Below, one piece after another: positions 8,671 through 17,728 of a stretch of DNA of 64,000 nt. The first letter of the stretch is position 1. The number at the start of each line of letters is the position of its first letter. The notes below the pieces were generated by a model. The model searched no databases, had not been told where the DNA came from, and saw nothing but the letters and a program-made list of their open reading frames with translations. This DNA comes from Nitrospira_D sp019636945 (lineage in GTDB: Bacteria; Nitrospirota; Nitrospiria; Nitrospirales; Nitrospiraceae), in NCBI RefSeq assembly GCF_047338595.1, contig NZ_JBLFBO010000001.1, positions 1-64,000 on the forward strand, in the 5' to 3' direction. A program made the translations under genes and the position numbers.

Positions 8671-11076
8671 CTACTGCTCGACGTCACCGGTCGGTTGTCC
8701 TTCAGGGATCTGATCCAGCTTATAGAAATCCGTTGGGTCGAGTCTGCGCTGGACCGCCTGAGTCGGTTCACTCCCCTTCGCGAAGAGTTCCACGGTTCCC
8801 TGTTGGCCTTCGCCATCCTGGTCGGCCTCCAAGAGGCCGGTCGAAGCGTCAACTTTGACAAAGGTGACCCCATCAGGGATCTCAAAGGGGACGACAGGAA
8901 GCTGCTTGAGGGCCTCTCTCATAAAGGCCATCCAAATCGGCAGGGCCGACCGAGCTCCGGTTTCGCTCTCTCCGAGCGACCGCCGGTCGTCGAATCCCAC
9001 ATACACACCGGTCACGAGGTTCGGGGTGCCACCGATAAACCACGCGTTGATGTAATCGTTCGTCGTACCGGTTTTCCCCGCGATCGGACGACCCAGCGTT
9101 TTGGCAGCTTGTCCGGTTCCTTTCTGGATAACGTCTTCCATCATATTCGTAATCAGGTAGGCCGTTTCTTTCGAGATGACCTCGTGCGGCTCGGGCTCGG
9201 TGGATTCAAGCGTTTGGCCCGTATTATCCTTGACGGTCTTAATCGCAAACGGTTCCACGCGGCTGCCCTGATTCAAGAACACGCCATACACCGACGTCAG
9301 CTCCATCAAGCTCAGGGACGACGTCCCAAGCCCCAGCGAGAGATCAGCCGGAAGCGAGCTCGTGACGCCGACGGCACGGGAGAACTCAATGACGTTTTTC
9401 ACACCGACCTTATCCAATAACCGAACCGTCGCCAAATTATGCGACTGCGCCAAGGCCTCCCGGAGACTCACCATGCCGTGGAATTTTCGTCCATAGTTCT
9501 CGGGCTTCCAGGTCTTGGCCTCCTCTTCCTGCTCATAGACCACGGGCGCATCGAGGATCTGAGTGGCTGGGCTCAAACCCTGGCTCATGGCAGTGGCGTA
9601 AATGAGGGGTTTGAAGGCGGATCCTGGTTGCCGGTGTGCCTGTACGGCACGATTGTATTCGCTCCGGGCAAAGTCGTAGCCACCGACCATCGCGCGAATC
9701 GTCCCCGATTTTGGATCGATGGCGATCAACCCGCCTTCCACTATCGGGGTCTGCTCAAGTGTCAGCAGCACCCCCTCCTTCGTCAGGCGCTTCACTCCGA
9801 CTTCAATGACGTCACCGGGCTTCAAGAGCTGCTTCACATTGGGATTCACAACAAAATCGACCGTCGGGTCAGGCCCTTTGAGCATCCGCTTCGCCCACGC
9901 CATATCGTCAAAGGCCAGCTTCCCGGTGAACGGCCCGACCTGAACGAGGTAATAATCCTTGGTAATCTTTAAGACGACCCCTTCCCCCACATACCCGGGT
10001 TTGAGCAACGGCTCTCCGGAGCCAAGATCTGAGGGTCGAAACGTGTCGAGATCCACCGTGCGTCGAGGCCCTCGCCATCCTTCCCGCTTATCGAGTTCTC
10101 GAACGCCGCTCAAGAACGCCGCTTCAGCCGCTCGCTGCATCTCCAAGTTCAAGGTGGTATGGATTTGAAGACCACCCTTGTACACCATCGACTCTCCGTA
10201 CTTTGCCACGAGCAATTGCCGGACATATTCGACGAAGTACGGAGCAAGATGTTCGCTCACCGGTTGATGGAAATTCAGTGTGTCACGAACAGCAGCGTCC
10301 CGTTCCGCCGACGTGATAAACCCGACTTCCTCCATCCGTGCGAGCACATGCTCCTGCCGCTTTTTTGCCATATCGTACGCGGCAAACGGCGAAAACTTGC
10401 TCGGCTTCTGCGGGAGTCCTGCCAAGAAGGCCGATTCGGCCAGCGTCAGTGTTCTAATGTCCTTGTCGAAATAGGAGCGTGCCGCCGATCCGACGCCATA
10501 GGCCCCTTGCCCGAAGTAGATTTGATTCAGGTAGGTTTCAAGAATCTGCTCTTTACCCGACACCACCTCCATCTTGTAGGCCAGAATGACTTCGCGGATT
10601 TTGCGGCCATACGACCGTTCAGAGGAGAGAAAGAGCGACCGAGCCAATTGCTGCGTGATCGTACTGGCACCTTCGACCTTCTTTCCGCCATGCCGAATAT
10701 TCGTCCAAGCCGCCCGCAACATGCCGATAAGGTCCAATCCCGGATGCTCGAAAAACCGGGCATCTTCCGTTGCGATCACAGCCTGCGTCAATGTTTTAGG
10801 AATTTCAGGAAGCGGGGTCAGAATGCGGCGCTCAATGAAAAACTGGCCGATCGGCTGACGGTCATCCGAATAGACGGTCGTGACCAAACTCGGTTGATAG
10901 TTTTGAAGAAGATCGAGCGAGGGAAGATCTTGGGCGAAATGCCAAATGACGCCCACTACCGTCGTGACGCCGACGATCATGGCAGCCACCAGGCCAAGCA
11001 CGATCACTTGCCATCGGCGCAGGCGACGACGCGGCTGTTCCTGATTTCTTCCCATCAATCGACTGTCGTTCGGCAT
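8671..11076 (-). CDS. mrcA: penicillin-binding protein 1A, bifunctional peptidoglycan synthase
   Basis: Class A PBP (801 aa) anchored by one N-terminal membrane helix (about residues 23-45). The glycosyltransferase (GT51) domain has the catalytic glutamate in TEDARFFEHPG (E104). An OB-like insert follows. The transpeptidase domain carries SxxK in GSAFKP (about residue 484), SHN (about 544) and KTG in GKTGTTND (about 666). It polymerises and crosslinks peptidoglycan on the outer face of the inner membrane. It converges with iscX and is transcribed away from the receiver-domain gene. An alternative ATG is at residue 8. Confidence 0.95.
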   Translation of the reverse strand: MPNDSRLMGRNQEQPRRRLRRWQVIVLGLVAAMIVGVTTVVGVIWHFAQDLPSLDLLQNYQPSLVTTVYSDDRQPIGQFFIERRILTPLPEIPKTLTQAVIATEDARFFEHPGLDLIGMLRAAWTNIRHGGKKVEGASTITQQLARSLFLSSERSYGRKIREVILAYKMEVVSGKEQILETYLNQIYFGQGAYGVGSAARSYFDKDIRTLTLAESAFLAGLPQKPSKFSPFAAYDMAKKRQEHVLARMEEVGFITSAERDAAVRDTLNFHQPVSEHLAPYFVEYVRQLLVAKYGESMVYKGGLQIHTTLNLEMQRAAEAAFLSGVRELDKREGWRGPRRTVDLDTFRPSDLGSGEPLLKPGYVGEGVVLKITKDYYLVQVGPFTGKLAFDDMAWAKRMLKGPDPTVDFVVNPNVKQLLKPGDVIEVGVKRLTKEGVLLTLEQTPIVEGGLIAIDPKSGTIRAMVGGYDFARSEYNRAVQAHRQPGSAFKPLIYATAMSQGLSPATQILDAPVVYEQEEEAKTWKPENYGRKFHGMVSLREALAQSHNLATVRLLDKVGVKNVIEFSRAVGVTSSLPADLSLGLGTSSLSLMELTSVYGVFLNQGSRVEPFAIKTVKDNTGQTLESTEPEPHEVISKETAYLITNMMEDVIQKGTGQAAKTLGRPIAGKTGTTNDYINAWFIGGTPNLVTGVYVGFDDRRSLGESETGARSALPIWMAFMREALKQLPVVPFEIPDGVTFVKVDASTGLLEADQDGEGQQGTVELFAKGSEPTQAVQRRLDPTDFYKLDQIPEGQPTGDVEQ

Positions 11077-11403
11077 CGAGTCTGGAATCCTGTCGACGTG
11101 CGTCTGCGGTACGTCAGAACTTACAATGTGCCATGTGAAAACTCAAGCAAGACACAGATTGGTCGCCATCCACTCAAACCCTTGCGCCTGTTGATCTCGG
11201 CGGAAAAGAACATTTCGTTTCTGAAATGATTCGCTCCATAGTAGAAACATGCAATGCCCCCACGGAGGGAATGGGACTCGGTCCAGCCGCCGGCTCTATA
11301 GCCGCATGCGTCAAAACCAATTAAAAAAACGGCCCTGATTCGGCTGATCGTTCAGTATGCCAACACCTCAGAAAGCCGGATCGCTTAGGAACAGGCTCTT
11401 CCC
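11077..11403. other. 327-bp spacer between mrcA and a receiver-domain gene
   Basis: Divergent upstream region of two genes, so both promoters should lie here. No ORF with family resemblance, no tRNA and no clear sigma-70 hexamer pair was found. A short A-rich run (AATTAAAAAAACGG) near 11320 is the only compositional feature. Confidence 0.5.
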
Positions 11404-11805
11404 ATGATCGAACAGCCCGACATCAATCAGCCGATCCTCGTCGTCGAAGATGAAACGGATACCGCAGATCTCGTGAAGCTGATCCTGCAGGAAAAGGGCT
11501 ATCAAGTCGTGCATGCCGCCGACGGTCAGGACGCGCTGAACAAGATCGCTTCGATGCCGCCTCCTTCGCTCGTGCTGTTGGATATCCAATTACCTCTTGT
11601 CGACGGCATCACTATTCTGGAAACGATCCGAGCGACCCCCGACTGGCAACACCTCCCGGTGGTCCTCCTGACGGCTGTCGTCGATCCGCGCTGTATCCGT
11701 CAGGCGGTGGCTATCAAGGTCCAGGATTACATCCTCAAACCATTTACGCGCGACGATCTGGTGAGATGTGTTGAGCGGACCCTGACACCACTGGCACGCC
11801 CATAA
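11404..11805 (+). CDS. stand-alone response-regulator receiver domain
   Basis: CheY-like phospho-receiver of 133 aa with no output domain. The acidic pair E15/D16, phospho-acceptor D60 (LLDIQLP), T90 and K112 (LKPF) are all in place, so it should be phosphorylatable. No histidine kinase lies nearby, so the partner is unknown; such proteins act by protein-protein contact or in phosphorelays. The ATG has a poor ribosome-binding site but starts where the fold requires. Confidence 0.9.
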   Translation: MIEQPDINQPILVVEDETDTADLVKLILQEKGYQVVHAADGQDALNKIASMPPPSLVLLDIQLPLVDGITILETIRATPDWQHLPVVLLTAVVDPRCIRQAVAIKVQDYILKPFTRDDLVRCVERTLTPLARP

Positions 11806-11969
11806 CAAGGCCGTCTTCCTCCATCCCCATACAGCAGCATTCGGAATTCTTCTCACGCACGTCGGATCTACGCCGACTCCATATCGCTGCGCACTGAGAG
11901 ATACACTCGTCCCCCCGGCCGGCTGATCCGGACTTGACCCCATCTGACACGTTCTTATCGACCGCTTGC

Positions 11970-11999
11970 TTGTATCGGAGTATCGTCTTCGAGTATACT
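11970..11999 (+). promoter_or_regulatory. candidate sigma-70 promoter for typA
   Basis: TTGTAT at 11970-11975 and TATACT at 11994-11999 are separated by 18 bp. They lie 60 bp upstream of the typA ATG in a spacer with no other gene. The -10 matches 5 of 6 consensus bases and the -35 matches 4. Confidence 0.45.
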
Positions 12000-12058
12000 G
12001 CCGAGTTTGCGCCTCACTACCGGGGCGTCATTTTTGTCATTAAGGAAGCACCGTCATC

Positions 12059-13915
12059 ATGTCCACCGTACGCGCCCCTCAGGACCGTCGAAGCGATATC
12101 CGCAATATCGCCATCATCGCTCACGTCGATCACGGCAAAACAACCCTGGTCGACGCAGTGCTGCGCCAAACGCATGTCCATCGCAAGATCGATGATATGG
12201 GCGAACGCATTATGGATTCGATGGACCAGGAACGGGAGCGTGGAATTACGATCCGGGCCAAGAACGCCAGCGTCATCTACAACGGGGTGAAAATCAATAT
12301 TGTCGATACGCCGGGCCATGCCGATTTCGGCGGGGAAGTGGAACGCACGCTCCGGATGGTGGACGGTGTGTTGATTTTGGTCGATGCCAAAGAAGGTCCC
12401 ATGCCGCAAACGACCTTCGTGCTGAGGAAAGCGTTGGCGTTGGGGCACAAAGCCATTGTCGTCATCAACAAAATCGATCGGCCGGACGCAGTCATCGACG
12501 ACGTGGTCAACCGCACCTTCGACCTGTTCGTCCATCTCGGGGCCACCGACGAGCAACTCGACTTTCCGATCGTCTACACATCGGCCATTAAAGGAATCGC
12601 CACGCTCGATGTCAACAAACCGGGAACGGATATCGTCCCATTGCTCGATACCGTACTGGAGAAAATCCCTGCCCCGGCGATTACCGTTGATGCCCCGCTC
12701 CAAATTCTTGTGCTGGCCCTTGTGCAAGATCCCTACAAAGGCAAGATGGGAATCGGCAAGATCCAGTCCGGTTCGATTGCCAGGCGACAGAATGTCATGG
12801 TGCTCGGCAAAAACGGCGCACAGATTCCAGGTAAGGTATCCGACCTCGCCGTCTATTCTGGCCTTGACCGGGCCGACACCGAACAGGCAGCGGCCGGCGA
12901 AATCGTTGCCGTCGCCGGGCTGGATGACGTGAGCATCGGCGACACCATTGCCGATGCCGACAAGCCGGTTGCCCTCCCGCGCGTCTCGATTGATGAGCCA
13001 ACCGTACAAATGACCTTCTCCGTCAACAACAGTCCATTCGCCGGACGCGAAGGCAAGTTTCTCACCTCGCGCCACCTGCGCGAGCGCCTGTTCAAGGAAC
13101 TGGAGACCAATGTCTCGCTCCGCGTCAATGAGACCGACAGCGCCGATCGCTTTCTTGTGGCAGGACGAGGCGAACTGCATCTCTCCGTCTTGATCGAACA
13201 GATGCGACGGGAAGGGTACGAACTGCAAGTTTCCCAACCGGAGGTCATTGTCCATCGCGAAGGCGACAAGGTCATGGAGCCGTACGAGGAACTGACCATC
13301 CAGGTGCCGGAGACCTACCAGGGAACCGTGATCGAAGAGCTCGGAAAACGCCGAGGCGAACTGCGGCATATGCGGCTCATTCACTCTGACGTCGGGACCA
13401 GTGAGATGCATTTGGAGTACCACATTCCGACCCGCGGTATCATGGGACTTAAAAACATCCTGTTGGCCAAGACCCGCGGGACCGTCATTCTGCACCATGT
13501 CTTCTCGGCCTACGAACCGGCGGAAGAGCGAGACCTTCTCGTGACCCCGCATGGCTCGCTCGTCGCGTACGAAGACGGGGCAAGTACAGGCTATGCCATC
13601 TTCATGACCCAGGAACGGGGTGCCATGTTCATCGGCCCCGGAGTCGAGGTGTACCGAGGGATGGTCGTCGGCCAAAACAGTCGCGACGAGGATCTGGATG
13701 TGAACGTGTGCAAGGAAAAGCATCTCTCCAACATGCGAGCCTCCGGGTCTGATGAAGCCTTGGTGCTGACCCCTCCGCGTGAGATGACTCTTGAGTTCGC
13801 ATTGGAATATATTGGATCGGATGAACTGGTGGAGATCACGCCGCAAAACCTCCGCCTGCGTAAACGATTACTGAATCCGGACGACCGCCGAAAAGCGAAG
13901 AAGGCGGGGAAATAG
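12059..13915 (+). CDS. typA: ribosome-associated GTPase TypA/BipA
   Basis: Translational GTPase of 618 aa that binds 70S ribosomes at the factor site and assists ribosome assembly and stress adaptation. G1 is HVDHGKTT (residues 22-29), G3 is DTPGHADFGGE and G4 is NKIDRPDA. EF-G-like domains III and V and the BipA-specific C-terminal domain follow. Length is typical. It is apparently monocistronic; the spacer behind it holds low-complexity TATGGC-type repeat DNA. Confidence 0.97.
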   Translation: MSTVRAPQDRRSDIRNIAIIAHVDHGKTTLVDAVLRQTHVHRKIDDMGERIMDSMDQERERGITIRAKNASVIYNGVKINIVDTPGHADFGGEVERTLRMVDGVLILVDAKEGPMPQTTFVLRKALALGHKAIVVINKIDRPDAVIDDVVNRTFDLFVHLGATDEQLDFPIVYTSAIKGIATLDVNKPGTDIVPLLDTVLEKIPAPAITVDAPLQILVLALVQDPYKGKMGIGKIQSGSIARRQNVMVLGKNGAQIPGKVSDLAVYSGLDRADTEQAAAGEIVAVAGLDDVSIGDTIADADKPVALPRVSIDEPTVQMTFSVNNSPFAGREGKFLTSRHLRERLFKELETNVSLRVNETDSADRFLVAGRGELHLSVLIEQMRREGYELQVSQPEVIVHREGDKVMEPYEELTIQVPETYQGTVIEELGKRRGELRHMRLIHSDVGTSEMHLEYHIPTRGIMGLKNILLAKTRGTVILHHVFSAYEPAEERDLLVTPHGSLVAYEDGASTGYAIFMTQERGAMFIGPGVEVYRGMVVGQNSRDEDLDVNVCKEKHLSNMRASGSDEALVLTPPREMTLEFALEYIGSDELVEITPQNLRLRKRLLNPDDRRKAKKAGK

Positions 13916-14042
13916 TCCCGCCAAAGAGCTTATGGCCGATGGCGAATCGCTTATTGCTCAGGGCTTGAGGGATTAATTTTCTGCCATACGCTATATGCCA
14001 TTTGCTATTTGCTCTTATTCGTAATGAGTTACGGATGCTGAC
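13916..14042. repeat. low-complexity TATGGC/GCCATA spacer after typA
   Basis: The spacer contains variants of CTTATGGCC and GCCATACGCTATATGCCA in both orientations, resembling the spacer between hscA and iscX. No perfect hairpin with a T-tract was found. Confidence 0.4.
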
Positions 14043-14795
14043 ATGAGAATTCGAAAGAAATCGCCCAAGCCCTCGGCTAAACGACCACCGCTCTACTTTA
14101 TCGGATATCGAGGCACCGCTCCTGGTACCGATGAGGTCAAGGCACTCTATGACCGAGAGTACGGTGGACCGCTGGTGATTCAGCACGAAGCGGGATCGCC
14201 CGAGTCCTGGCAGGCCACTCACGGCCCATGGTCGGCCCATGTCGTCATGCCGCTTCCGACGGACCAGGTTGCCGCCGTGATGAAACAATTGACCTGGGAG
14301 CATGACCTCATGGGAGCGATTGCCCCATCCATTACCTCTCCTCGTGACATGCCGGATACCGTGCTCCTGGCGACGCGACTGGCTCGCTGCTTGACTCTGT
14401 TGTCACAAGGCACGGCCTATGATGTCATCACACAGGCTTATGTGAATCCCTCAGATTGGCAGCAACGCGTGCTCTCGGCCTTTCAGCTGGATGACCACGT
14501 CTCCATCGTGCATGACGACAACGCTCATCCCGACCGGGTCTGGTCCTATTCACTAGGGCTCAGCAAGTTCGGGATGGACGAGATCGAAATGTTTTCAGCG
14601 AAGGGACTCCCTGACAGTTCCACCAAGGACATTTTGTCCGCGTCGGGCAACGAATTGTTGCGCCTAGGCCAGCCGATGAAAGTAGGGGCCACACTCGATC
14701 TTCCTCTGCTCGGACGTACGGTTCGCGTTCGAAACTACCGGACGGCTGCACCGGCCGGCCGGATGTTGGGATTCCGAGAACTGCACACCTCGTAA
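14043..14795 (+). CDS. hypothetical protein, no family recognised
   Basis: Predicted soluble protein of 250 aa. No signal peptide or membrane segment is visible; the N-terminus is basic (MRIRKKSPKPSAKR). The middle contains HGPWSAHVVMPLP, a segment rich in T/L/A, and a region AYDVITQAYVNPSDW; the C-terminus has LGRTVRVRNYRT. The layout of two related alpha/beta halves faintly recalls the DUF4261 type, but I cannot support that. It is isolated between typA and a peroxiredoxin. The ATG at 14043 follows GGATGCTGAC, a weak ribosome-binding site. Confidence 0.7.
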   Translation: MRIRKKSPKPSAKRPPLYFIGYRGTAPGTDEVKALYDREYGGPLVIQHEAGSPESWQATHGPWSAHVVMPLPTDQVAAVMKQLTWEHDLMGAIAPSITSPRDMPDTVLLATRLARCLTLLSQGTAYDVITQAYVNPSDWQQRVLSAFQLDDHVSIVHDDNAHPDRVWSYSLGLSKFGMDEIEMFSAKGLPDSSTKDILSASGNELLRLGQPMKVGATLDLPLLGRTVRVRNYRTAAPAGRMLGFRELHTS

Positions 14796-15008
14796 GTTTG
14801 CCGATCACTCCACACGTTGCGAGTCCTCGTATGACGACCAGCCGACTGCGGGTCGTTAAAAGTTCAGACTTCCCACCCGCCCAACCCCGTTCCTCGTGCC
14901 AGGTCACAGCTCCCTGAGAGTCTTTCCCACCGCTTTATCCTGCGCGTCACGCTTCACGAGAGACGTGACACATATGTCATCACAACGCCCCATAGGCCTA
15001 TCGGCCCG

Positions 15009-15038
15009 TTGACATCCCTTCAAAACACAGGTTACAAA
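15009..15038 (+). promoter_or_regulatory. candidate promoter for the peroxiredoxin gene
   Basis: A consensus TTGACA at 15009-15014 is followed after 18 bp by TACAAA at 15033-15038 (4 of 6). It lies about 85 bp before the ATG in a 327-bp spacer (14796-15122) that otherwise shows no gene. A perfect 10-bp palindrome ATAGGCCTAT sits just upstream at 14992-15001 and could be an operator. Confidence 0.45.
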
Positions 15039-15122
15039 GTTTATGGTCCGAGTGGGGTCCTACCTATCCGAGACCTCAGTACAGCTATCATCCATACAGA
15101 TGTTCTAATAAGGAGGTTTGCG

Positions 15123-15593
15123 ATGAGTGACGTGGCACCAGAAATCAAAGTGGGCGATACAGCACCGGATTTCAATCTGAAGGATCAAGACCAGAAGGAC
15201 GTAAAGCTGAGCGACTATAAGGGCAAGAAGAACGTCGTTTTGTGCTTCTATCCGCTGGATTGGAGCCCGGTTTGCCAGGGCGAAAACAAGTGTCTGACCG
15301 ACGATTTCCCGAAGTTCCAGTCCGCCAACGCCGAATTGTTCGGCATCAGCTGCGACAGCTTCTTCTCTCACAAAGCCTGGGCGGATTCACTGGATCTGAA
15401 GCACCGGCTGTTGTCGGACGTGCACCGGACAACCGCCAAGTCCTATGGTCTGTATTTTGAGCCGTTGAACTGCTCCAAGCGTGCGACTGTGATCGTGGAT
15501 AAAAACGGTAAGGTTGCCTACGCGAAGGTGCAGGAAATCAAGACCGCGCGCGAAGATAAGGAAATTCTGGACGCGCTGGCGAAACTAAACTAA
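15123..15593 (+). CDS. peroxiredoxin (AhpC/TSA family)
   Basis: Thiol peroxidase of 156 aa reducing H2O2 or alkyl peroxides. The peroxidatic cysteine is C51 in PLDWSPVC, the P-x3-T/S-x2-C motif, with further cysteines at C57, in GISCDS and in LNCSKR that might resolve the sulfenic acid. A longer reading frame starts at 15009, but the ATG at 15123 has a textbook AAGGAGG six bases upstream and starts at the expected N-terminus. The thioredoxin-like gene 75 bp downstream is a plausible reductant. Confidence 0.93.
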   Translation: MSDVAPEIKVGDTAPDFNLKDQDQKDVKLSDYKGKKNVVLCFYPLDWSPVCQGENKCLTDDFPKFQSANAELFGISCDSFFSHKAWADSLDLKHRLLSDVHRTTAKSYGLYFEPLNCSKRATVIVDKNGKVAYAKVQEIKTAREDKEILDALAKLN

Positions 15594-15613
15594 CCATACA
15601 GGACTGAGTCACG

Positions 15614-15642
15614 AGGACTGAGCGGCTCCGAAGCTCAGTCCT
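15614..15642. terminator. hairpin between peroxiredoxin and thioredoxin genes
   Basis: Perfect 9-bp stem AGGACTGAG/CTCAGTCCT with an 11-base loop, 20 bp after the peroxiredoxin stop. No T-run follows, so it may be a weak terminator or an mRNA-stabilising structure. The surrounding GACTGAGTC / CAGCACTCA words recur at 26030-26071, marking a dispersed repeat family (D). Confidence 0.5.
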
Positions 15643-15667
15643 CAGCACTCAAACCTCAACACTCGCT

Positions 15668-16000
15668 ATGAGCGGAATCGTTGAAGACGTCAGCGACGCG
15701 AATTACAAAGAATTCACCGAGAGCGCCGGTGCAGTGGTGGCCTATGGTCTCGCCACCTGTGAGCCCTGCAAGGCCTACGATCCGATCCTGGAAGCGACCG
15801 CAGCAAAGTTCCCGACCATCAAGATCGGCAAGGCCAAGATGCATGTCCCAGGGCGCTGTCGAGAGATCAAAAAAACCCACACCTTTGAAACCTATCCCAC
15901 CACCCATCTCTTTGCGCATGGTAAATTACTGCTGACGCGCGAAGGAGTCGTCGAGCCGGCCGAACTCGCCGCACTCATTTCTGACTACTTACTCAAGTAG
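15668..16000 (+). CDS. thioredoxin-family protein
   Basis: Thioredoxin fold of 110 aa with redox motif CEPC (C31-C34) and the cis-proline loop TYPTT near residue 78. The motif differs from the CGPC of classical thioredoxin. There is no signal peptide, so it is cytoplasmic. A third cysteine lies in GRCREIKK. Position after a peroxiredoxin suggests it recycles that enzyme, but this is inference. Confidence 0.85.
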   Translation: MSGIVEDVSDANYKEFTESAGAVVAYGLATCEPCKAYDPILEATAAKFPTIKIGKAKMHVPGRCREIKKTHTFETYPTTHLFAHGKLLLTREGVVEPAELAALISDYLLK

Positions 16001-16034
16001 CCCCGTGGCTGACCCGTGAGGAGGCGAGCAACGT

Positions 16035-16514
16035 ATGAAGACCATGATGCTTGGTGTGCTGTCCGTCGTGATCCTAGCCCTTACGCTGTCGGCTGAGGCC
16101 CATACCGACGAGTATTTTGAATCCGTTCAGGCCCCGCACGGTGGGCAGTTACGGATGACTGGGCCGTATCATATGGAACTGCTGGCCAAGGATGGGGAAC
16201 TGACAGTCTATGTCACGGACCATGCGGACAACGTTATCGGCGTCGATGGCGGGTTGGCGAAAGCGACGGTGGAAACGGGCCCGAATAGGACACAGGTGCA
16301 TCTCCACCCGGTCGGAGGCAACATCCTCAAAGGAACCGGGACCTTTTCACTCACGCCGAGCACCGTGGTCATCGTGTTCATGAAACTGCCGAACCAGGAC
16401 GGCTACGCCGCTCGGTTCATGCCCTTGAAACCCAAGGGTGAACAGGGCGAGAAGGCCCCATCCCATGCGGATGATGCAGGTCCACACCATCATCACCACT
16501 CACCAAAACATTGA
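16035..16514 (+). CDS. secreted protein of unknown function with His-rich tail
   Basis: Exported protein of 159 aa: a signal peptide (about residues 1-22, cleavage after AEA) then a single beta-rich domain. Conserved with the next gene: APHGGQ, GPYHMELLAKDGEL, YVTDHAD and KGTGTFSL. The C-terminus ends in a histidine cluster (HHHHHSPKH) likely to bind Cu, Ni or Zn. The ATG follows TGAGGAGGCGAGC. I do not recognise a named family. Tandem arrangement with a shorter paralogue suggests duplication. Confidence 0.8.
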   Translation: MKTMMLGVLSVVILALTLSAEAHTDEYFESVQAPHGGQLRMTGPYHMELLAKDGELTVYVTDHADNVIGVDGGLAKATVETGPNRTQVHLHPVGGNILKGTGTFSLTPSTVVIVFMKLPNQDGYAARFMPLKPKGEQGEKAPSHADDAGPHHHHHSPKH

Positions 16515-16569
16515 GGGTGGACAAGGCTCAATGAATGGAGATCAGGCTGAGTTGTAAGGAGAACTGATC

Positions 16570-16986
16570 GTGAGACAGCTGCTTGTGAGCTTCTTCATAC
16601 TGTGCGTCACGCTGCTGGGGGCGGTTCAAGTCGGTGCCCACTCAGCCAAACACGCCGAACCGGTAAAGTCTTTTCATGGTGGGCAATCGTTGGCTGCAGG
16701 GCCGTATCATCTCGAATTGGTCGCTAAAGACGGGGAACTCCTCCTGTATGTGACCGATCATTCGGACAAGCCCATTCCCACCGAGGGCGCGAAGGCAAAG
16801 GCTACGATTCAGCAAGGATTTGAGAAAACCAACAAGCAGGTAGAGCTCATACCAGCCGGTGAGAACACCCTAAAGGGCACCGGAACATTTGCACTCAGCC
16901 CGGAGACGGGAATCATCGTCTTCCTGAAATTGCCCCAACGGGACGCCCACGCCGCCCGCTTTACGCCGCTCAAGACAAAGAGCTGA
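16570..16986 (+). CDS. secreted protein, paralogue of the upstream gene
   Basis: 138 aa with a GTG start behind AAGGAG. The signal peptide ends near VGA-HSAKH. The domain shares FHGGQ, AAGPYHLELVAKDGEL, YVTDHSD, LKGTGTFAL and FLKLPQ with the 16035 gene but lacks its His-rich tail. Both probably sit in the periplasm and may bind metal through the conserved HGG and YHxEL histidines. Function unknown. Confidence 0.78.
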   Translation: MRQLLVSFFILCVTLLGAVQVGAHSAKHAEPVKSFHGGQSLAAGPYHLELVAKDGELLLYVTDHSDKPIPTEGAKAKATIQQGFEKTNKQVELIPAGENTLKGTGTFALSPETGIIVFLKLPQRDAHAARFTPLKTKS

Positions 16987-17485
16987 GCCACAGGGTCCCC
17001 CAGTCTCAGCCATTTTCTGCTTTTGCTCGTTGAAACAGCCAGGTGTATAGGCTGCCTCATCCCTTGACCATACCGACGCCCCATTTGCGTTCATGATCTC
17101 CGCCTGATTGTGGTGAACGGTCACCACTTGAGCGAGGAGTGAGAGGAGAAGAGTTGACCTTCTGGTCACGCTAGACCCACTGGCAGTCAAAGCTTTTTAA
17201 ACCAAGCAAGAAAATGAAAGTGAGCATATCCTATTGATACTATTACATCTCTCGTCCTAATAAATCTTATTTCCTGCATCAATGGAAAATAACACCTCCC
17301 AAGCAGCCACCACTGTTCGATGTTCAAATTATGATCCGCTTCCACTTCTCGTGCTCATGCAACGATAACTTCCTCCCGGACATGGTTAAGACGGACGATC
17401 TTTGGGCCATATCTTCTTCAAGTGGAGCTCTACTATAAGAAGGTGGTCTCGACTCACAATAAAAACAGTTAGGTAGTCACGAAGA
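16987..17485. other. 499-bp gene-free stretch
   Basis: No coding region with family resemblance. A small hairpin GTGGTGA-ACGG-TCACCAC is at 17110-17127, and the part from about 17200 to 17300 is richer in A+T than its surroundings. It forms the left edge of the restriction/toxin-antitoxin island. Confidence 0.5.
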
Positions 17486-17728
17486 TTAGGCGGTTTTTTT
17501 GAGTCGCTGGCCTGCATGCAACACGGTAAACCCGATGACCTCATCACCCTCATAGCGAATGATCACATCGTCATCGGTCAGTTCACTATCCGTAGCATGA
17601 CCAGGCTTCTTGTAATTGACGTACAGCGTATCGGCTTCGGCATCGTATGTCAGCCATACGGCATGCTGCGGCGCCCGATTAACGGCAGGAATGAGTTTTA
17701 AATACTCTTGAATATCGGCTATGGCCAT
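17486..17728 (-). CDS. DUF2283 family protein, probable antitoxin-like partner
   Basis: 80 aa with the DUF2283 core: WLTYDAEADTLYVNYKKPG followed by DSELTDDDVIIRYEGDEVIGFTVLHA. The start follows GAGGAGG. It overlaps the end of the upstream 100-aa gene by 10 bp, the arrangement of a two-gene toxin-antitoxin or nuclease-regulator module. DUF2283 proteins commonly occur as the small second gene of such pairs; the biochemical role here is inference. Confidence 0.8.
   Translation of the reverse strand: MAIADIQEYLKLIPAVNRAPQHAVWLTYDAEADTLYVNYKKPGHATDSELTDDDVIIRYEGDEVIGFTVLHAGQRLKKTA

Noticed and set aside
10159..11229. 356-aa plus-strand ORF across mrcA and the spacer
   Set aside because: Antisense to the penicillin-binding protein; no motif and no ribosome-binding site.
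12017..13846. 609-aa minus-strand ORF opposite typA
   Set aside because: It is the antisense shadow of a typical high-GC gene; the typA frame has all GTPase motifs and the opposite frame none.
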